A stretch of DNA of 64,000 bases, taken from NCBI RefSeq assembly GCF_003226535.1, contig NZ_QKOB01000005.1, positions 62,001 through 126,000 on the forward strand, given 5' to 3'. Of this stretch, positions 7,098 to 15,370 are shown piece by piece. The notes under the pieces were generated by a model that made no database searches, was not told the origin of the DNA, and was given only the letters and a program-made list of their open reading frames with translations. The translations under genes and the position numbers were made by a program. The stretch is from Meiothermus sp. Pnk-1 (GTDB taxonomy: Bacteria; Deinococcota; Deinococci; Deinococcales; Thermaceae). Numbering within the stretch: position 1 is the stretch's first letter; each line of letters starts with the position of its first letter.

Positions 7098-7966
7098 ACC
7101 CGCACCCCCAAGCAGAAGGGATAGAGGTACTCCCACACCCGCACCCCCGCCTCCGGAGCCGGTTCCGGGGTCACGTCCAAAAGGCCGGCGGTGGGCTTTT
7201 CCCGGAACACGCTGCCCTCCTTGGCCCGCAGGTAAGGGCGCTTGAAGGGGGTTTCGGCCTGGGCGTAGTGGCCCCCCAGGCGGCCCCAGTAGGTTTCCAG
7301 GGCCCAGTACCCCTCGCCTTTGGGCAGGGTGGGGGAAAGGGTGACGTAGTGGGTGGGGTTTGGGGCCTCGGGCAGCTCGAGCTCTTGCGTGCCCACCACC
7401 TCGAAGCGCCCCAGCCCCACGCTGGCCATGCCCCCGTAGCCGAAGGTGCCGATCTGCCGCAGGGCCTCCTCCAGGTAGGCTGCCTCGCGGCGAAGTTGCA
7501 CGTATACCGTCCAGGTCTGGTTCAGCCAGTACACCCGGTGGGTGAAGAGGATGCCCTCCTGCGCGGTGCCGGTGGCGCGGGCGATGCCCACGCGGGTCTG
7601 GGCGGCCAGGGTCACCTTGGGGGCCTTCTGCTCTTTGAGCTCGGGGGCCTCCAGCAAAGCCTTTTCGCCCTCCCGAATCACCCGCCCGAAGGTCTCGAGG
7701 CTCAGGTAGCGCAGGCCCTTGAGCGCTTTGCGCTGTAGGGTGTCCGGCACCTGGATGGGGGGCAGCAGGGGGCGGGGCAGGTAGCCTTGGGGGAAGGCCG
7801 AGGAGAGGAGGAAAGGGGGATCGTGCCGGAAGGCCTCGAGCCACTCCTTCAGGGCCGCCTCCCCCTGGGTATAGCGCACCCACCAGGCCAGGTGGCCCCA
7901 CAGGGTGGGCGCCGTGGGCGGGGCGCTGAGGCTGCCCAGCGCCAGGTGGAAAGCCTTGACCCTCAT
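7094..7966 (-). CDS. csm4: type III-A CRISPR protein Csm4
   Basis: 290 residues beginning MRVKAFHLALGSLSAPPTAP, with the LWGHLAWWVRYTQGE segment and the late glycine loop FGYGGMASVGLGRFEV typical of Csm4 (Cas5-like). It binds the crRNA 5' handle and contacts Cas10. It overlaps the csm3 stop by 4 nt upstream and the csm5 start downstream. The longer frame to 8452 is csm3 in another phase. Confidence 0.92.
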   Translation of the reverse strand: MRVKAFHLALGSLSAPPTAPTLWGHLAWWVRYTQGEAALKEWLEAFRHDPPFLLSSAFPQGYLPRPLLPPIQVPDTLQRKALKGLRYLSLETFGRVIREGEKALLEAPELKEQKAPKVTLAAQTRVGIARATGTAQEGILFTHRVYWLNQTWTVYVQLRREAAYLEEALRQIGTFGYGGMASVGLGRFEVVGTQELELPEAPNPTHYVTLSPTLPKGEGYWALETYWGRLGGHYAQAETPFKRPYLRAKEGSVFREKPTAGLLDVTPEPAPEAGVRVWEYLYPFCLGVRV

Positions 7967-8637
7967 TTGTCCTCGACCTGATACTTTAGCTCTATCTGCC
8001 CATACCCCCGGCTGATATAGCCGCCCAACCCGTCGAGCTGTAAGAGCTCGAGGGCCTTCTCTACGTGGCGGAAGTTCTCCCGGTCGGTCTGGCCGCCATC
8101 CCCGGTGTCCATCACCCGGTAGACCATCTCGAAGGCGAACTCGGCCCCGGCGGGCACGCGCTCGGCGGTGCGGGGGTTGGCGTCGCCGCCGATACGAGGG
8201 ATGAAGACCTCCTGCTTGACCTCGGTGAGGTAGCCGCCACGGGCGGTCATGCGCTCCAAGGCCTGCTTGGACTCGGGCGTCAGGTAGGCGTCGCGCACCA
8301 ACAGACGGGTCGGACCGCGCTGAAGGGCCAGCTCTTTGCTGCGCCGATCGTTGCCGGGGGCCACACCAAAGATCCGCCCAATGGGGCCATCTTCGTCTTT
8401 GTAAACGTGGTACTGGTCGGACTCGGTGATGTACTTCCCGCCCAGGTGCCACTCGAGCAGATACCGCATCTTGCCCTTGAGCGAGGAGCCGGGGATGTAG
8501 GGCTCCTCGGTGAGGGGGTTGCGGATGACCGGGTTGTCCACGTCCCCGATGGCCATCTGGTCCTTGCTCATGCCGATGCGCAGGCCGCTTTTGAGCCGGA
8601 TGATGCCGAAAATACGCTTGTAGAACAGTAGCTTCAT
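7963..8637 (-). CDS. csm3: type III-A CRISPR backbone and target RNase Csm3
   Basis: 224 residues. The catalytic loop is GDVDNPVIRNP with Asp34 at the position of the target-RNA cleaving Asp, followed by PYIPGSSLKGKMRYLLEW and a C-terminal G-rich stretch LDGLGGYISRGYGQIEL. Csm3 polymerises along the crRNA and cuts bound RNA at 6-nt steps. All key residues are intact. It overlaps csm2 and csm4 by 4 nt each. Confidence 0.95.
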   Translation of the reverse strand: MKLLFYKRIFGIIRLKSGLRIGMSKDQMAIGDVDNPVIRNPLTEEPYIPGSSLKGKMRYLLEWHLGGKYITESDQYHVYKDEDGPIGRIFGVAPGNDRRSKELALQRGPTRLLVRDAYLTPESKQALERMTARGGYLTEVKQEVFIPRIGGDANPRTAERVPAGAEFAFEMVYRVMDTGDGGQTDRENFRHVEKALELLQLDGLGGYISRGYGQIELKYQVEDK

Positions 8638-9044
8638 CTGCGTCCCCCCTGGTTTTGCCCTTCCTTGGCGTAGAAGTAAGCCAGCACAGCCTCGAGGTAC
8701 TGCATCATGGCCTCGAAGTCCTCGGGGCTCTTTTTGCCCGCATCGATCAAGCGGTTCATCAGGCTGACGAACCCACCGGCGTTTTGCAGGGGGCCGTTCT
8801 TGCGCTGCCCGTAGGCCAGTTTGGCTTTGAGGAGCTCGAGCTGCGGGACCAGCTTGGCAAAGGCCACCTGAGGGTTACCTTTGGCCTCGCGCTCGAAGTT
8901 AGCCTCCAACGTGCGCAACTCGTGGAAGTAGTTGCGAAATTGGCTGGACTGGATGCCCTGCACCCCGTCGGCGTCCCTTTTGGCTTCCGCGTCGAAGAGC
9001 CCCGGCCGGAGAATCTTGTTTTGCCTGTCCTGATAGAACTCCAT
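8634..9044 (-). CDS. csm2: type III-A CRISPR small subunit Csm2
   Basis: 136 residues, mostly helical. The pattern SSQFRNYFHELRTLEANFER and LKAKLAYGQRKNG ... FVSLMNRLIDAG is characteristic of Csm2, which lines the groove holding target RNA. It lies 9 bp after csm1 with a good AAGGAGG, so it can be translated independently, unlike the coupled genes downstream. Confidence 0.92.
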   Translation of the reverse strand: MEFYQDRQNKILRPGLFDAEAKRDADGVQGIQSSQFRNYFHELRTLEANFEREAKGNPQVAFAKLVPQLELLKAKLAYGQRKNGPLQNAGGFVSLMNRLIDAGKKSPEDFEAMMQYLEAVLAYFYAKEGQNQGGRR

Positions 9045-9053
9045 CGTTCCTCC

Positions 9054-11477
9054 TTACCGCTCCAGATAAAGCCCCCACTGCACCCACACCGGCAGGTGAC
9101 GCCAGGCTTGGTGGGTATGGTCGGCTAGCCGTAGGTAGTGCTGGCGTATCTCGTCGCTCCGCTCGCGCAGGGTGTAGGCCAAAAGCGGCTTGTAGCGCAT
9201 CTGGCGGGCCGGGTCTTCCTGCTTTTGGTGCTGCCGCCAGAGCCTGAGCAGCCGGTAGGCCAGAGCGCTGGTCATCCCCTTCTTGCCCTCGGCACTTAGG
9301 TGCTCTTGGAAATCCCGCACCCAGGGCACCAAGCTGCGCAACTCGTCCCAGGGCACGCTCTGGCCGAAGAGGTGGAGCCGGTTGCGCCCACTGGCTTTGG
9401 CGGCTTTCTCGGCCTCCTGCACCGCCTCGGCCAGCAAGGGGATGGGCAGGCTGGGGTTCACCAGCGCGAACCCGCCCGAGAGGGTGAGCTGGGGGTGCTG
9501 GGTGAACCGGCGGTAGAGCGCTTCTAAGTCCAGGGCGAACTCCAGGAGCGTGTCCCAGGGCCCCAGCAGGAACAGGTCGTCACCCCCGGCGTAGACCGAG
9601 TAGATCAGGGGGTAGCGCCGGGCTTTTTTCCCAGCGGCTAAGTCGTCCCAGTCCAGGCGATGTTGGTAGGTTTTGGGGTTTTTGACGAGCTCCAGCACCT
9701 CGCCCGCGAAGAAGAGCTCGAGCATACGCGACAGGCTGGCCATGCGGCTGGGGCTGCTGTGGTCTTCTCCCTGCTCGTTCGTGAAGCCGGTGGCGAAGGC
9801 CTCGCCCATGCGGTCGGCGTCGAGCATCAGCGCCCCCAGGTACTTGGCCCCGGTGGAGAGCTCGGCCAGCTCGGCCAGGGTGAGGGGGTCTTGCTCGCTG
9901 CGCCCGCCCTCTTCCTCCTCCCAAAGCCCCTGCTCCTTTGCCCAGACTTGGTACTCGGCCAGGTCGCGCCAACGCCCCGTACCCAGGGCGTCTTTTAGGG
10001 TGGGGACATGCCCCGCCAAAAGCCGCACCTCCCAGGGGTGGGCCGCGGGGGTGAACTCGAGGCCGGTGCGCAGGGTGTGGATGCTGGAGGGCTCGAGCCC
10101 CACCCGCAGGCCGGGGAAGCGGTAGTGGGGTTTGGGGGCGTCCTGAGGGAAAAAGCCGATCTCCGCCCGCTTGGGAATCAGGCGGCCCGTGTGCGCGTCG
10201 CGCTCGCAGCCATAGCAGAGGGGGTTGGTGGCCGATCTGGCCGGGCGCACCCCGCAGGCCAGGCAGGGGCGCAGGCTCTGCTGGCCCGTGCTCAGGTAGG
10301 GCTGGTCAAGCTGGCTTTGCAGGGGCCTGAGCTTGGCCTCGGCCAGCTTGCGGTGCGCCTCCTGGAGCACCTGGCTGAAGCGTTTGAACCTGGCGGGGCT
10401 AAAGGGGTGCTCGGCCAGGAAGGGCAGCAGGGTGGCCCCCTGCTGCAAGGCCCATTCTTCCCATTCCTGACGCACTTCGTTTAGGGCCTGGCGGGTTTTC
10501 TCGGTGTTGGGCAGCAGCAGGTAAAACTTGCCCCCCGCGCTCATGATGCGCTGCAAGGGGGTGAAGCCGGTGCGCCGCAGGAGTTCCAAGCCCAGGGCTT
10601 CGGCGGCCAGGGAGACCTCGAGGCTGCGCGCCCGCAGGCGCTTGGCCAGGCCCCCCACCCCGGTCTGGGCCCCCTGGATGCGGTAGATGTGGCCCTGGAT
10701 GCCGCCCAGGTCGCCCAGCACCAGCAGGAACTTCTCAAGGCTTTCGTCCTTGAGCGCCTCGAGGCCAGGCGACTCCCCGTGGTAGGCCCACAGCGCCGCC
10801 GCGATGGCCCCGGTGAGGCGCAGGTGGTCGAAGAGCGAGACATCCGGCTCGCCCTGGGTGTCCGAGGGCAGGTTCCACAACAGCTCCTGGAAGAGACCCA
10901 GCAGGTTCAAGAGCAGGGCCTCGAGGCCCGGTTTCCGCTGGGCCAACTCCTCCAGCCGCGCGTCCAGCCGCTCGGCCACCCGCCAGTAGGTGTCCCTTGA
11001 GACGTTGGGTCTGGCCTCCGGGTAGGCCTCCCCCGGTTTCTGGCCCACCTCCTGCTGGGCCCGTACCATGGAGTAGCCCCAGTCGCGCTGGCCGTAAGTG
11101 CCTTGCACCCGCAGGTTGGCAAAGACCGATCTAAGCGGGGTGTCGGGGGCATGCCCGCCCTGCGCATCCGATTCTTGTCGCTCGCGCGAGGCGTAGGTAT
11201 CGGCCAAGGCCACGCACCACTGCTCGGGGGTCTGGGGCTGGTACTGGGGCTTGTCGCGCCAGCCCTCGTGGTGGCGGGCGGCGGTGGGGGCGAGCCAGGC
11301 GGCCTCAAGGCCCACCGGCTCGAACAACCGGTGGTGCCGGTGTATGACCCACGCGGTATAGGCCGGGTGGCTCCAATCGGCAACCCCTTCGGGCGCCCGG
11401 CCCCAGTAGGCCCGCTGGTAGAGCTTGCCGAGGTCGTGGAGGAGGGCGGCTAAGGCAAGGTGGGAAGCATCGGGCAT
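9054..11477 (-). CDS. cas10: type III-A CRISPR protein Cas10/Csm1
   Basis: 807 residues. In order: an N-terminal HD nuclease domain (LLHDLGKLYQR, His14-Asp15), a first palm-like region near 250-275, a zinc ribbon (Cys405, Cys408, Cys421, Cys424) and the catalytic palm with GGDD at 631-634 (VYAGGDDLFLL). The intact GGDD predicts cyclic oligoadenylate synthesis, matching the CARF-HEPN effector downstream; the HD predicts single-strand DNase activity. It is the first gene of the operon. No Shine-Dalgarno precedes the ATG, and TAGACT lies 8 nt upstream, suggesting a leaderless mRNA. Confidence 0.96.
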   Translation of the reverse strand: MPDASHLALAALLHDLGKLYQRAYWGRAPEGVADWSHPAYTAWVIHRHHRLFEPVGLEAAWLAPTAARHHEGWRDKPQYQPQTPEQWCVALADTYASRERQESDAQGGHAPDTPLRSVFANLRVQGTYGQRDWGYSMVRAQQEVGQKPGEAYPEARPNVSRDTYWRVAERLDARLEELAQRKPGLEALLLNLLGLFQELLWNLPSDTQGEPDVSLFDHLRLTGAIAAALWAYHGESPGLEALKDESLEKFLLVLGDLGGIQGHIYRIQGAQTGVGGLAKRLRARSLEVSLAAEALGLELLRRTGFTPLQRIMSAGGKFYLLLPNTEKTRQALNEVRQEWEEWALQQGATLLPFLAEHPFSPARFKRFSQVLQEAHRKLAEAKLRPLQSQLDQPYLSTGQQSLRPCLACGVRPARSATNPLCYGCERDAHTGRLIPKRAEIGFFPQDAPKPHYRFPGLRVGLEPSSIHTLRTGLEFTPAAHPWEVRLLAGHVPTLKDALGTGRWRDLAEYQVWAKEQGLWEEEEGGRSEQDPLTLAELAELSTGAKYLGALMLDADRMGEAFATGFTNEQGEDHSSPSRMASLSRMLELFFAGEVLELVKNPKTYQHRLDWDDLAAGKKARRYPLIYSVYAGGDDLFLLGPWDTLLEFALDLEALYRRFTQHPQLTLSGGFALVNPSLPIPLLAEAVQEAEKAAKASGRNRLHLFGQSVPWDELRSLVPWVRDFQEHLSAEGKKGMTSALAYRLLRLWRQHQKQEDPARQMRYKPLLAYTLRERSDEIRQHYLRLADHTHQAWRHLPVWVQWGLYLER

Positions 11478-11704
11478 TTGTAGTTAGTCTAGCTCACGGG
11501 GGAGGGGTCTGTGGCGGCGCTCGTTCCGGCGGTAGGATTTGATGGTGAAGTGGTCTGGTAACTTGTATGTCGTACGCTAAACGCAAGACGCACGACGCGA
11601 GGGAGGGCGGAGCGAGCTCCGTGCACCCAGGCTCGTCACCAGACCGCTAAGCCAGTCTTCGTAGGGCAAGGATGGGCACGGGGCTGCCACGAACCACGCA
11701 GGCG
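11478..11704. other. intergenic, operon promoter side
   Basis: No supported gene. Immediately upstream of cas10 on the minus strand is TAGACT, a TAnnnT hexamer 8 nt before the ATG, a possible leaderless promoter without a clear -35. Around 11570-11605 is one copy of a dispersed intergenic repeat (CGTACGCTAAACGCAAGACG then CACGACGCG) that recurs with variation near 38109, 41990, 42893 and 45350. Confidence 0.5.
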
Positions 11705-11885
11705 ATGCTGCTCGAGAGGCCGGGGCTGCCGCTGCGGCTGGAGAGGGTTGAAGTGCCCAGACCCCAGGCCGGGCAGGTGCTCATCCGCGCCGAAGCCTGT
11801 GAGGTGTGCCGCACATCCGTGAGCTTAGAGAACCCAAGCTCCTGCTCATCCTGGGGCACCAGATCGTTGGAAGGGGGTCGAGTGC
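11705..11885 (+). pseudogene. zinc-type alcohol dehydrogenase fragment
   Basis: The frame from the ATG at 11705 gives MLLERPGLPLRLERVEVPRP followed by QAGQVLIRAEACEVCRT, the GroES-like N-terminus of zinc alcohol dehydrogenases including the catalytic Cys region. After CRT the frame is lost; in the next phase ELREPKLLLILGHQIVGRG resumes with the conserved GH. The segment normally between (about 8 residues) is missing and nothing of the rest of the gene follows. It is a truncated, internally deleted remnant of about 60 codons. Confidence 0.7.
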
Positions 11886-11956
11886 GAGGTTGGAGTGTTT
11901 GCTAGTGCCCCTTGAGCCTGTTGGCTCGCCCTCCGCACGGGGATGAACCGCCCCGG

Positions 11957-12265
11957 TTAAATTGGGCCGGAGGGTCGCTCCCACAGCACCTCGAGGGCCT
12001 CGGCAAAGCGCCTTTTGTCCGACGGATCTAGGCGCTCGACGCAAATGATCACTCCCCCTTGCATGATGACCCTCACCGCAATGTGCTGACCGTCCCACCG
12101 ATAAACCAGTCGGCCGAAGTCCCAGTCATCGTAAATATCTGGGCGACCTACGGCGCGGAAAACCACCTCTTCAGACTGCGCCGCGTAGTGTTCTGGGTTG
12201 AGAAAAAACCGGCTGAGCACCTCATCTGAAGTGGCTGCCGGTGGGTATGTGGAAGGTTTACGCAT
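11957..12265 (-). CDS. hypothetical protein, 102 residues
   Basis: Starts at the ATG 12263-12265 (MRKPSTYPPAATSDEVLSRF). It is rich in aromatic and charged residues (DIYDDWDFGRLVYRWDGQH) and ends LWERPSGPI. No known domain, signal peptide or membrane segment is seen. The open frame continues upstream to 12430, but that part is antisense to a tRNA-Pro fragment and is unlikely to be coding. No clear Shine-Dalgarno. It lies among mobile remnants. Confidence 0.55.
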   Translation of the reverse strand: MRKPSTYPPAATSDEVLSRFFLNPEHYAAQSEEVVFRAVGRPDIYDDWDFGRLVYRWDGQHIAVRVIMQGGVIICVERLDPSDKRRFAEALEVLWERPSGPI

Positions 12266-12303
12266 GCGAACCGAAATGGACCGGGGACCTTTTGCCGTTT
12301 TTC

Positions 12304-12349
12304 TGGTCGGGGTGGTGGGATTTGAACCCACGACCACACGCATCCCAAG
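12304..12349 (-). other. 3' half of tRNA-Pro, probable attachment-site remnant
   Basis: The minus strand reads from an anticodon-loop-like CTTGGGAT through the anticodon-stem 3' arm GCGTG, the variable loop and the T arm GTCGTGGGTTCAAATCCCAC, and ends CACCCCGACCA including CCA. No 5' half (D arm or CGGGGTG start) is present upstream. A 46-nt piece from anticodon to CCA is the footprint left when an element integrates into the 3' end of a tRNA gene. An intact tRNA-Pro is not in this window. Confidence 0.75.
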
Positions 12350-12429
12350 TCTATTGTAGCACCCAAGTATGCAGCGCCCTGGGTGTAGGAAGCAGGCTTT
12401 TATCATATACACCCCTCCCCCTATAGCCA

Positions 12430-12538
12430 ACGATACAGGGGCATCGAGTTGATGAAGGAGGCCCAGGAGGAGGTTGCGCAGGGCGGCCAGAGCCTGGGCA
12501 CCTTTACGGGTACGACAGGCATCCTCCTTTAGGTTTAG
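12430..12538 (-). pseudogene. C-terminal transposase remnant
   Basis: One frame reads LKEDACRTRKGAQALAALRN then LLLGLLHQLD, resembling the C-terminus of DDE transposases of the ISAs1/IS4 type. It begins just after a TGA at 12537-12539, has no start codon and runs on without a natural stop into the tRNA-Pro fragment. It marks an old insertion at this junction. Confidence 0.45.
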
Positions 12539-12582
12539 TCATACCTACCTAAACATACGCTATTAGTTTAGATATGCCTAAA
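12533..12582 (-). promoter_or_regulatory. two DtxR/MntR-like operator boxes
   Basis: Two similar palindrome-like boxes occur as direct copies: GTTTAGTCATACCTAC (12533-12548) and GTTTAGATATGCCTAAA (12566-12582). On the minus strand they read roughly AGGTATGACTAAAC and TTTAGGCATATCTAAAC. AT-rich boxes of form TTTAGG-n5-CTAAA are typical of iron/manganese regulators of the DtxR/MntR family. The gene they served is gone; only a transposase remnant lies downstream on the minus strand. They could also influence the divergent tRNA-Arg promoter. Confidence 0.35.
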
Positions 12583-12645
12583 AACCCCCGTCAAGCCTCG
12601 AGCCACCCCACCCGGTTGTGCTACAATCTACAAGCGTGTTTTCGT

Positions 12646-12722
12646 GCGCCCGTAGCTCAGCTGGATAGAGCGAAGGTTTCCTAAACCTTAGGCCGCAGGT
12701 TCGAGTCCTGCCGGGCGCACCA
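12646..12722 (+). tRNA. tRNA-Arg (CCT)
   Basis: Full cloverleaf of 77 nt with an encoded CCA. Acceptor GCGCCCG pairs with CGGGCGC, the anticodon stem AAGGT/ACCTT encloses TTCCTAA with anticodon CCT, and the T arm is GCAGGTTCGAGTCCTGC. Upstream TGCTACAAT (12619-12627) is an extended -10. A strong hairpin terminator follows at 12738-12764. Confidence 0.95.
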
Positions 12723-12736
12723 GTCCAGAACGCGAA

Positions 12737-12764
12737 AACCCGAGGGTGCCTTGCCCTCGGGTTG
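12737..12764 (+). terminator. hairpin terminator after tRNA-Arg
   Basis: Inverted repeat AACCCGAGGG ... CCCTCGGGTT with a short loop, followed by GGTCGTTTTA. The same hairpin and flanks occur after tRNA-Gln at 32605-32632, so it is a shared tRNA terminator module. Confidence 0.8.
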
Positions 12765-13047
12765 GTCGTTTTACGGTGATTCTACGGTTTATGGGCTCAA
12801 GCCTTGGCTCGAGGGGCCAGCAAATCCTTGGGGTCAATGATCCAGCCCTGATACCCTCGGCCCTGTGTAGAAATTGGCCTGGGCAACAATCTCGCAGACA
12901 TAACCCGTATTCCGTTTGCCTCGGCGGAAGGTTGTGGGTTCAACACTGTAACCCACCCCTCCCTTCAACAATTGGGATTTCGGGGTTATAGCGTATGACC
13001 CGAGGTCAACCCAACGCTCCGGACATCGAGTTACCCGTGCCCTGGTA
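12765..13047. other. intergenic, small remnant only
   Basis: No convincing gene. On the minus strand around 12797-12930 one frame reads RGYQGWIIDPKDLLAPRAKA before a stop, with a compatible upstream stretch (GYVCEIVAQANFYTG) in another phase, possibly the C-terminus of a lost gene that I cannot identify. pckG ends at 13048. Confidence 0.35.
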
Positions 13048-14904
13048 TTACGAGTTGTTGACCTCTCCCACGTCCCAGTGCTCGGGCGAGCGCCAGAGGT
13101 TGGAGATCAAGAGCTCGCGCATGGCCAAAAACTCCTTGGGCATGCGCTCGTAGAGCTTGATGAAGAGCTCTTCGTGCGAGAGGATCTCCCTGAGCCAGAG
13201 CTCGCGGTCGATGGCCATAAGCTCCTGGAACTGCTCCTTGGAGAAGTCTAGGCCGCGCCAGTCCATGTCCTCGTAGCGGGGCACGTAGCCCAGCGGGCTC
13301 TCGGTGGCGTAGCCACGCCCGTTGGCCCGCTCCACGATCCACTTCAGCACCCGCATGTTCTCGCCGTAGCCGGGCCAGAGGTAGTTGCCGTCCTTGTCTT
13401 TACGGAACCAGTTGACGCTGAAGATGCGCGGGGGGTCTACGACCCGGCGACCGATGTCCAGCCAGTGGTTGAAGTAGCTCGCCATGTGGTAGCCGATAAA
13501 GGGCAGCATGGCGAAGGGGTCGCGCCGCACCTCCCCGACCTGGCCGAAGGCCGCCGCGGTGGTCTCCGAGCCCATGGTCGCGCCCAAATACACCCCGAAG
13601 CTCCAGTTGAAGCTCTGGTAGACCAGCGGTACCACCGTAGCCCGACGACCTCCGAAGATGAAGGCTTTGATGGGCACTCCATTGGGGTTCTCCCACTCGG
13701 GGTCGATGGCCGGGTTTTGGTAGGCCGGAGCGGTGAAGCGCCCGTTGGGGTGAGCGGCCTTGCGCCCGGAATCGGGGGTCCACTCCTGGCCCTGCCAGTC
13801 GATGGCCTTGGCCGGGGGCGGGCCGTCCATGCCCTCCCACCACACGTCGCCCTCGGGGGTGAGGGCCACGTTGGTGAAAATGGTGTTGGCCCGGATGGCC
13901 TCCATGGCATTGGGGTTGGTGCTGTAGGAAGTGCCCGGAGCCACCCCGAAGTACCCGGCTTCGGGGTTGATGGCGTAGAGGCGGCCGTCGGGGCCGGGCT
14001 TGATCCAAGCGATGTCGTCGCCCACGGTGGTCACCTTCCAGCCTTCTTCCTGGAAGGGCTTGGGCGGGATCAGCATGGCGAAGTTGGTCTTGCCGCAGGC
14101 CGAAGGGAAGGCGGCGGCGACGTAGGTCTTTTTGCCCTTTGGATCTTGCACCCCCAGGATTAACATGTGCTCAGCCAGCCAGCCCTCGTCGCGCCCGATC
14201 ACGCTGGCGATGCGCAAGGCCAGGCACTTCTTGCCCAACAGCGCGTTGCCGCCGTAGCCCGAGCCGTAGCTCCAGATGGAACGCTCCTCGGGAAAGTGCA
14301 CGATGTACTTGGTGGTGGGGTTACAGGGCCAAGGCACATCTTTCTGGCCGGGCTCCAAAGGCATGCCGACGCTGTGCATGCAAGGGACGAACTGGTCGCT
14401 CTCGCCCAGCACCTCGAAGACCCGCTGGCCCATGCGGGTCATGAGCTTCATGTTGACCACGACGTAGGCCGAGTCGGTGATCTCGATGCCGATGTAGCTG
14501 ATGGGCGAGCCCAGCGGCCCCATCGAGAAAGGCACGACGTACATGGTGCGCCCGCGCATACAGCCGTCGAAGAGCTTTTGCAGCGTCTCGTGCATCTCGC
14601 GGGGGTTGACCCAGTTGTTGGTGGGCCCGGCGTCCTCTTTGTTGATTGAGCAGATGAAGGTGCGGTCCTCCACCCGGGCTACGTCGGAGGGGTCGGAGCG
14701 GGCCAGGAAGGAGTTGGGCCGTAACTCGGGGTTGAGCCGGATGAAGGTGCCTTTCTCCACCAGTAAGTCGCACAATTGCTGATATTCCTGATCGCTGCCG
14801 TCGCAGAAATGGACGGCATCGGGTTTACAAAGGGTAACCATCTCCCTGATCCACTGCTTGGCTCGAGGGCTACGGATATAGCTAGGAAACTCGATGTGAC
14901 TCAT
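13048..14904 (-). CDS. pckG: phosphoenolpyruvate carboxykinase (GTP)
   Basis: 618 residues, the usual size of GTP-type PEPCK. It shows the kinase loop [13 protein letters not shown] with the active-site Cys, WVNPREM, the PEP/oxaloacetate-binding stretch NNWVNP ... [20 protein letters not shown] and EDAGPTNNW. It converts oxaloacetate plus GTP to PEP and CO2, the first step of gluconeogenesis. The start follows AAGGGTGAT. It is monocistronic on the minus strand and diverges from the CDGSH gene. Confidence 0.97.
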   Translation of the reverse strand: MSHIEFPSYIRSPRAKQWIREMVTLCKPDAVHFCDGSDQEYQQLCDLLVEKGTFIRLNPELRPNSFLARSDPSDVARVEDRTFICSINKEDAGPTNNWVNPREMHETLQKLFDGCMRGRTMYVVPFSMGPLGSPISYIGIEITDSAYVVVNMKLMTRMGQRVFEVLGESDQFVPCMHSVGMPLEPGQKDVPWPCNPTTKYIVHFPEERSIWSYGSGYGGNALLGKKCLALRIASVIGRDEGWLAEHMLILGVQDPKGKKTYVAAAFPSACGKTNFAMLIPPKPFQEEGWKVTTVGDDIAWIKPGPDGRLYAINPEAGYFGVAPGTSYSTNPNAMEAIRANTIFTNVALTPEGDVWWEGMDGPPPAKAIDWQGQEWTPDSGRKAAHPNGRFTAPAYQNPAIDPEWENPNGVPIKAFIFGGRRATVVPLVYQSFNWSFGVYLGATMGSETTAAAFGQVGEVRRDPFAMLPFIGYHMASYFNHWLDIGRRVVDPPRIFSVNWFRKDKDGNYLWPGYGENMRVLKWIVERANGRGYATESPLGYVPRYEDMDWRGLDFSKEQFQELMAIDRELWLREILSHEELFIKLYERMPKEFLAMRELLISNLWRSPEHWDVGEVNNS

Positions 14905-15018
14905 ATCACCCTTAACTCTAACGGGTGTTAGGGGGTGTTTGATAGCCTCCCGCCGGGTCAGCTTCCGCTCGCAAGGTCAGGGATTTACCCCGGGTACCCC
15001 ATCCCAGACAATAGAACC

Positions 15019-15243
15019 ATGAAGCTACGCCTGCGGGAGAACGGCCCGTATGTGATTGAGCTGCCCGAGGGGAGCCGGTTTTGGCTCAACGGAGAAGAGC
15101 GGGTGCTGGAGAAAGCCAAGCTGGCCCTATGCCGCTGTGGCCACTCGGGCAATAAACCCTTCTGCGACGGTACCCACAAGCAAAAGGGGTTTAGGGCAGA
15201 GGGAGGAGAGCTGGAGCTATTTCAACAGGACCGGCCTCGCTGA
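15019..15243 (+). CDS. CDGSH iron-sulfur domain protein
   Basis: 74 residues. The cluster motif is LCRCGHSGNKPFCDGTH, matching C-x-C-x2-S-x3-P-x-C-D-G-x-H, with three Cys and one His binding a 2Fe-2S cluster as in mitoNEET-type proteins. Redox or cluster-transfer roles are known for the family; the bacterial role is unclear. The ATG at 15019 is chosen because upstream codons lie in the promoter region shared with pckG. A hairpin (GCCCCGGCT/AGCCGGGGC) follows at about 15265-15295. Confidence 0.9.
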   Translation: MKLRLRENGPYVIELPEGSRFWLNGEERVLEKAKLALCRCGHSGNKPFCDGTHKQKGFRAEGGELELFQQDRPR

Positions 15244-15264
15244 AGCGATTCCTATCGGGGCAGG

Positions 15265-15295
15265 CCCCGGCTGGGGATGATCCAAAGCCGGGGCT
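15265..15295 (+). terminator. hairpin terminator after CDGSH gene
   Basis: GCCCCGGCT and AGCCGGGGC form a 9-bp stem around a loop of about 13 nt, followed by TCTTCC. It separates the CDGSH gene from the ferritin-like gene. Confidence 0.55.
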
Positions 15296-15370
15296 CTTCC
15301 GTATGGACTGGGTGAAGCGCATAGACGCTTCGGTTGGCCCGGGGGCGATCCCTGGCCAGGAGGTTAGGTC

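Noticed and set aside
5967-7901. 644-codon minus-strand frame ending as csm5
   Set aside because: The part above 7097 is csm4 read in the wrong phase; the real csm5 start overlaps the csm4 stop as ATGA.
7094-8452. Extended csm4 frame of 452 codons
   Set aside because: Residues before the ATG at 7966 are csm3 out of phase; the ATG at 7966 overlaps the csm3 stop.
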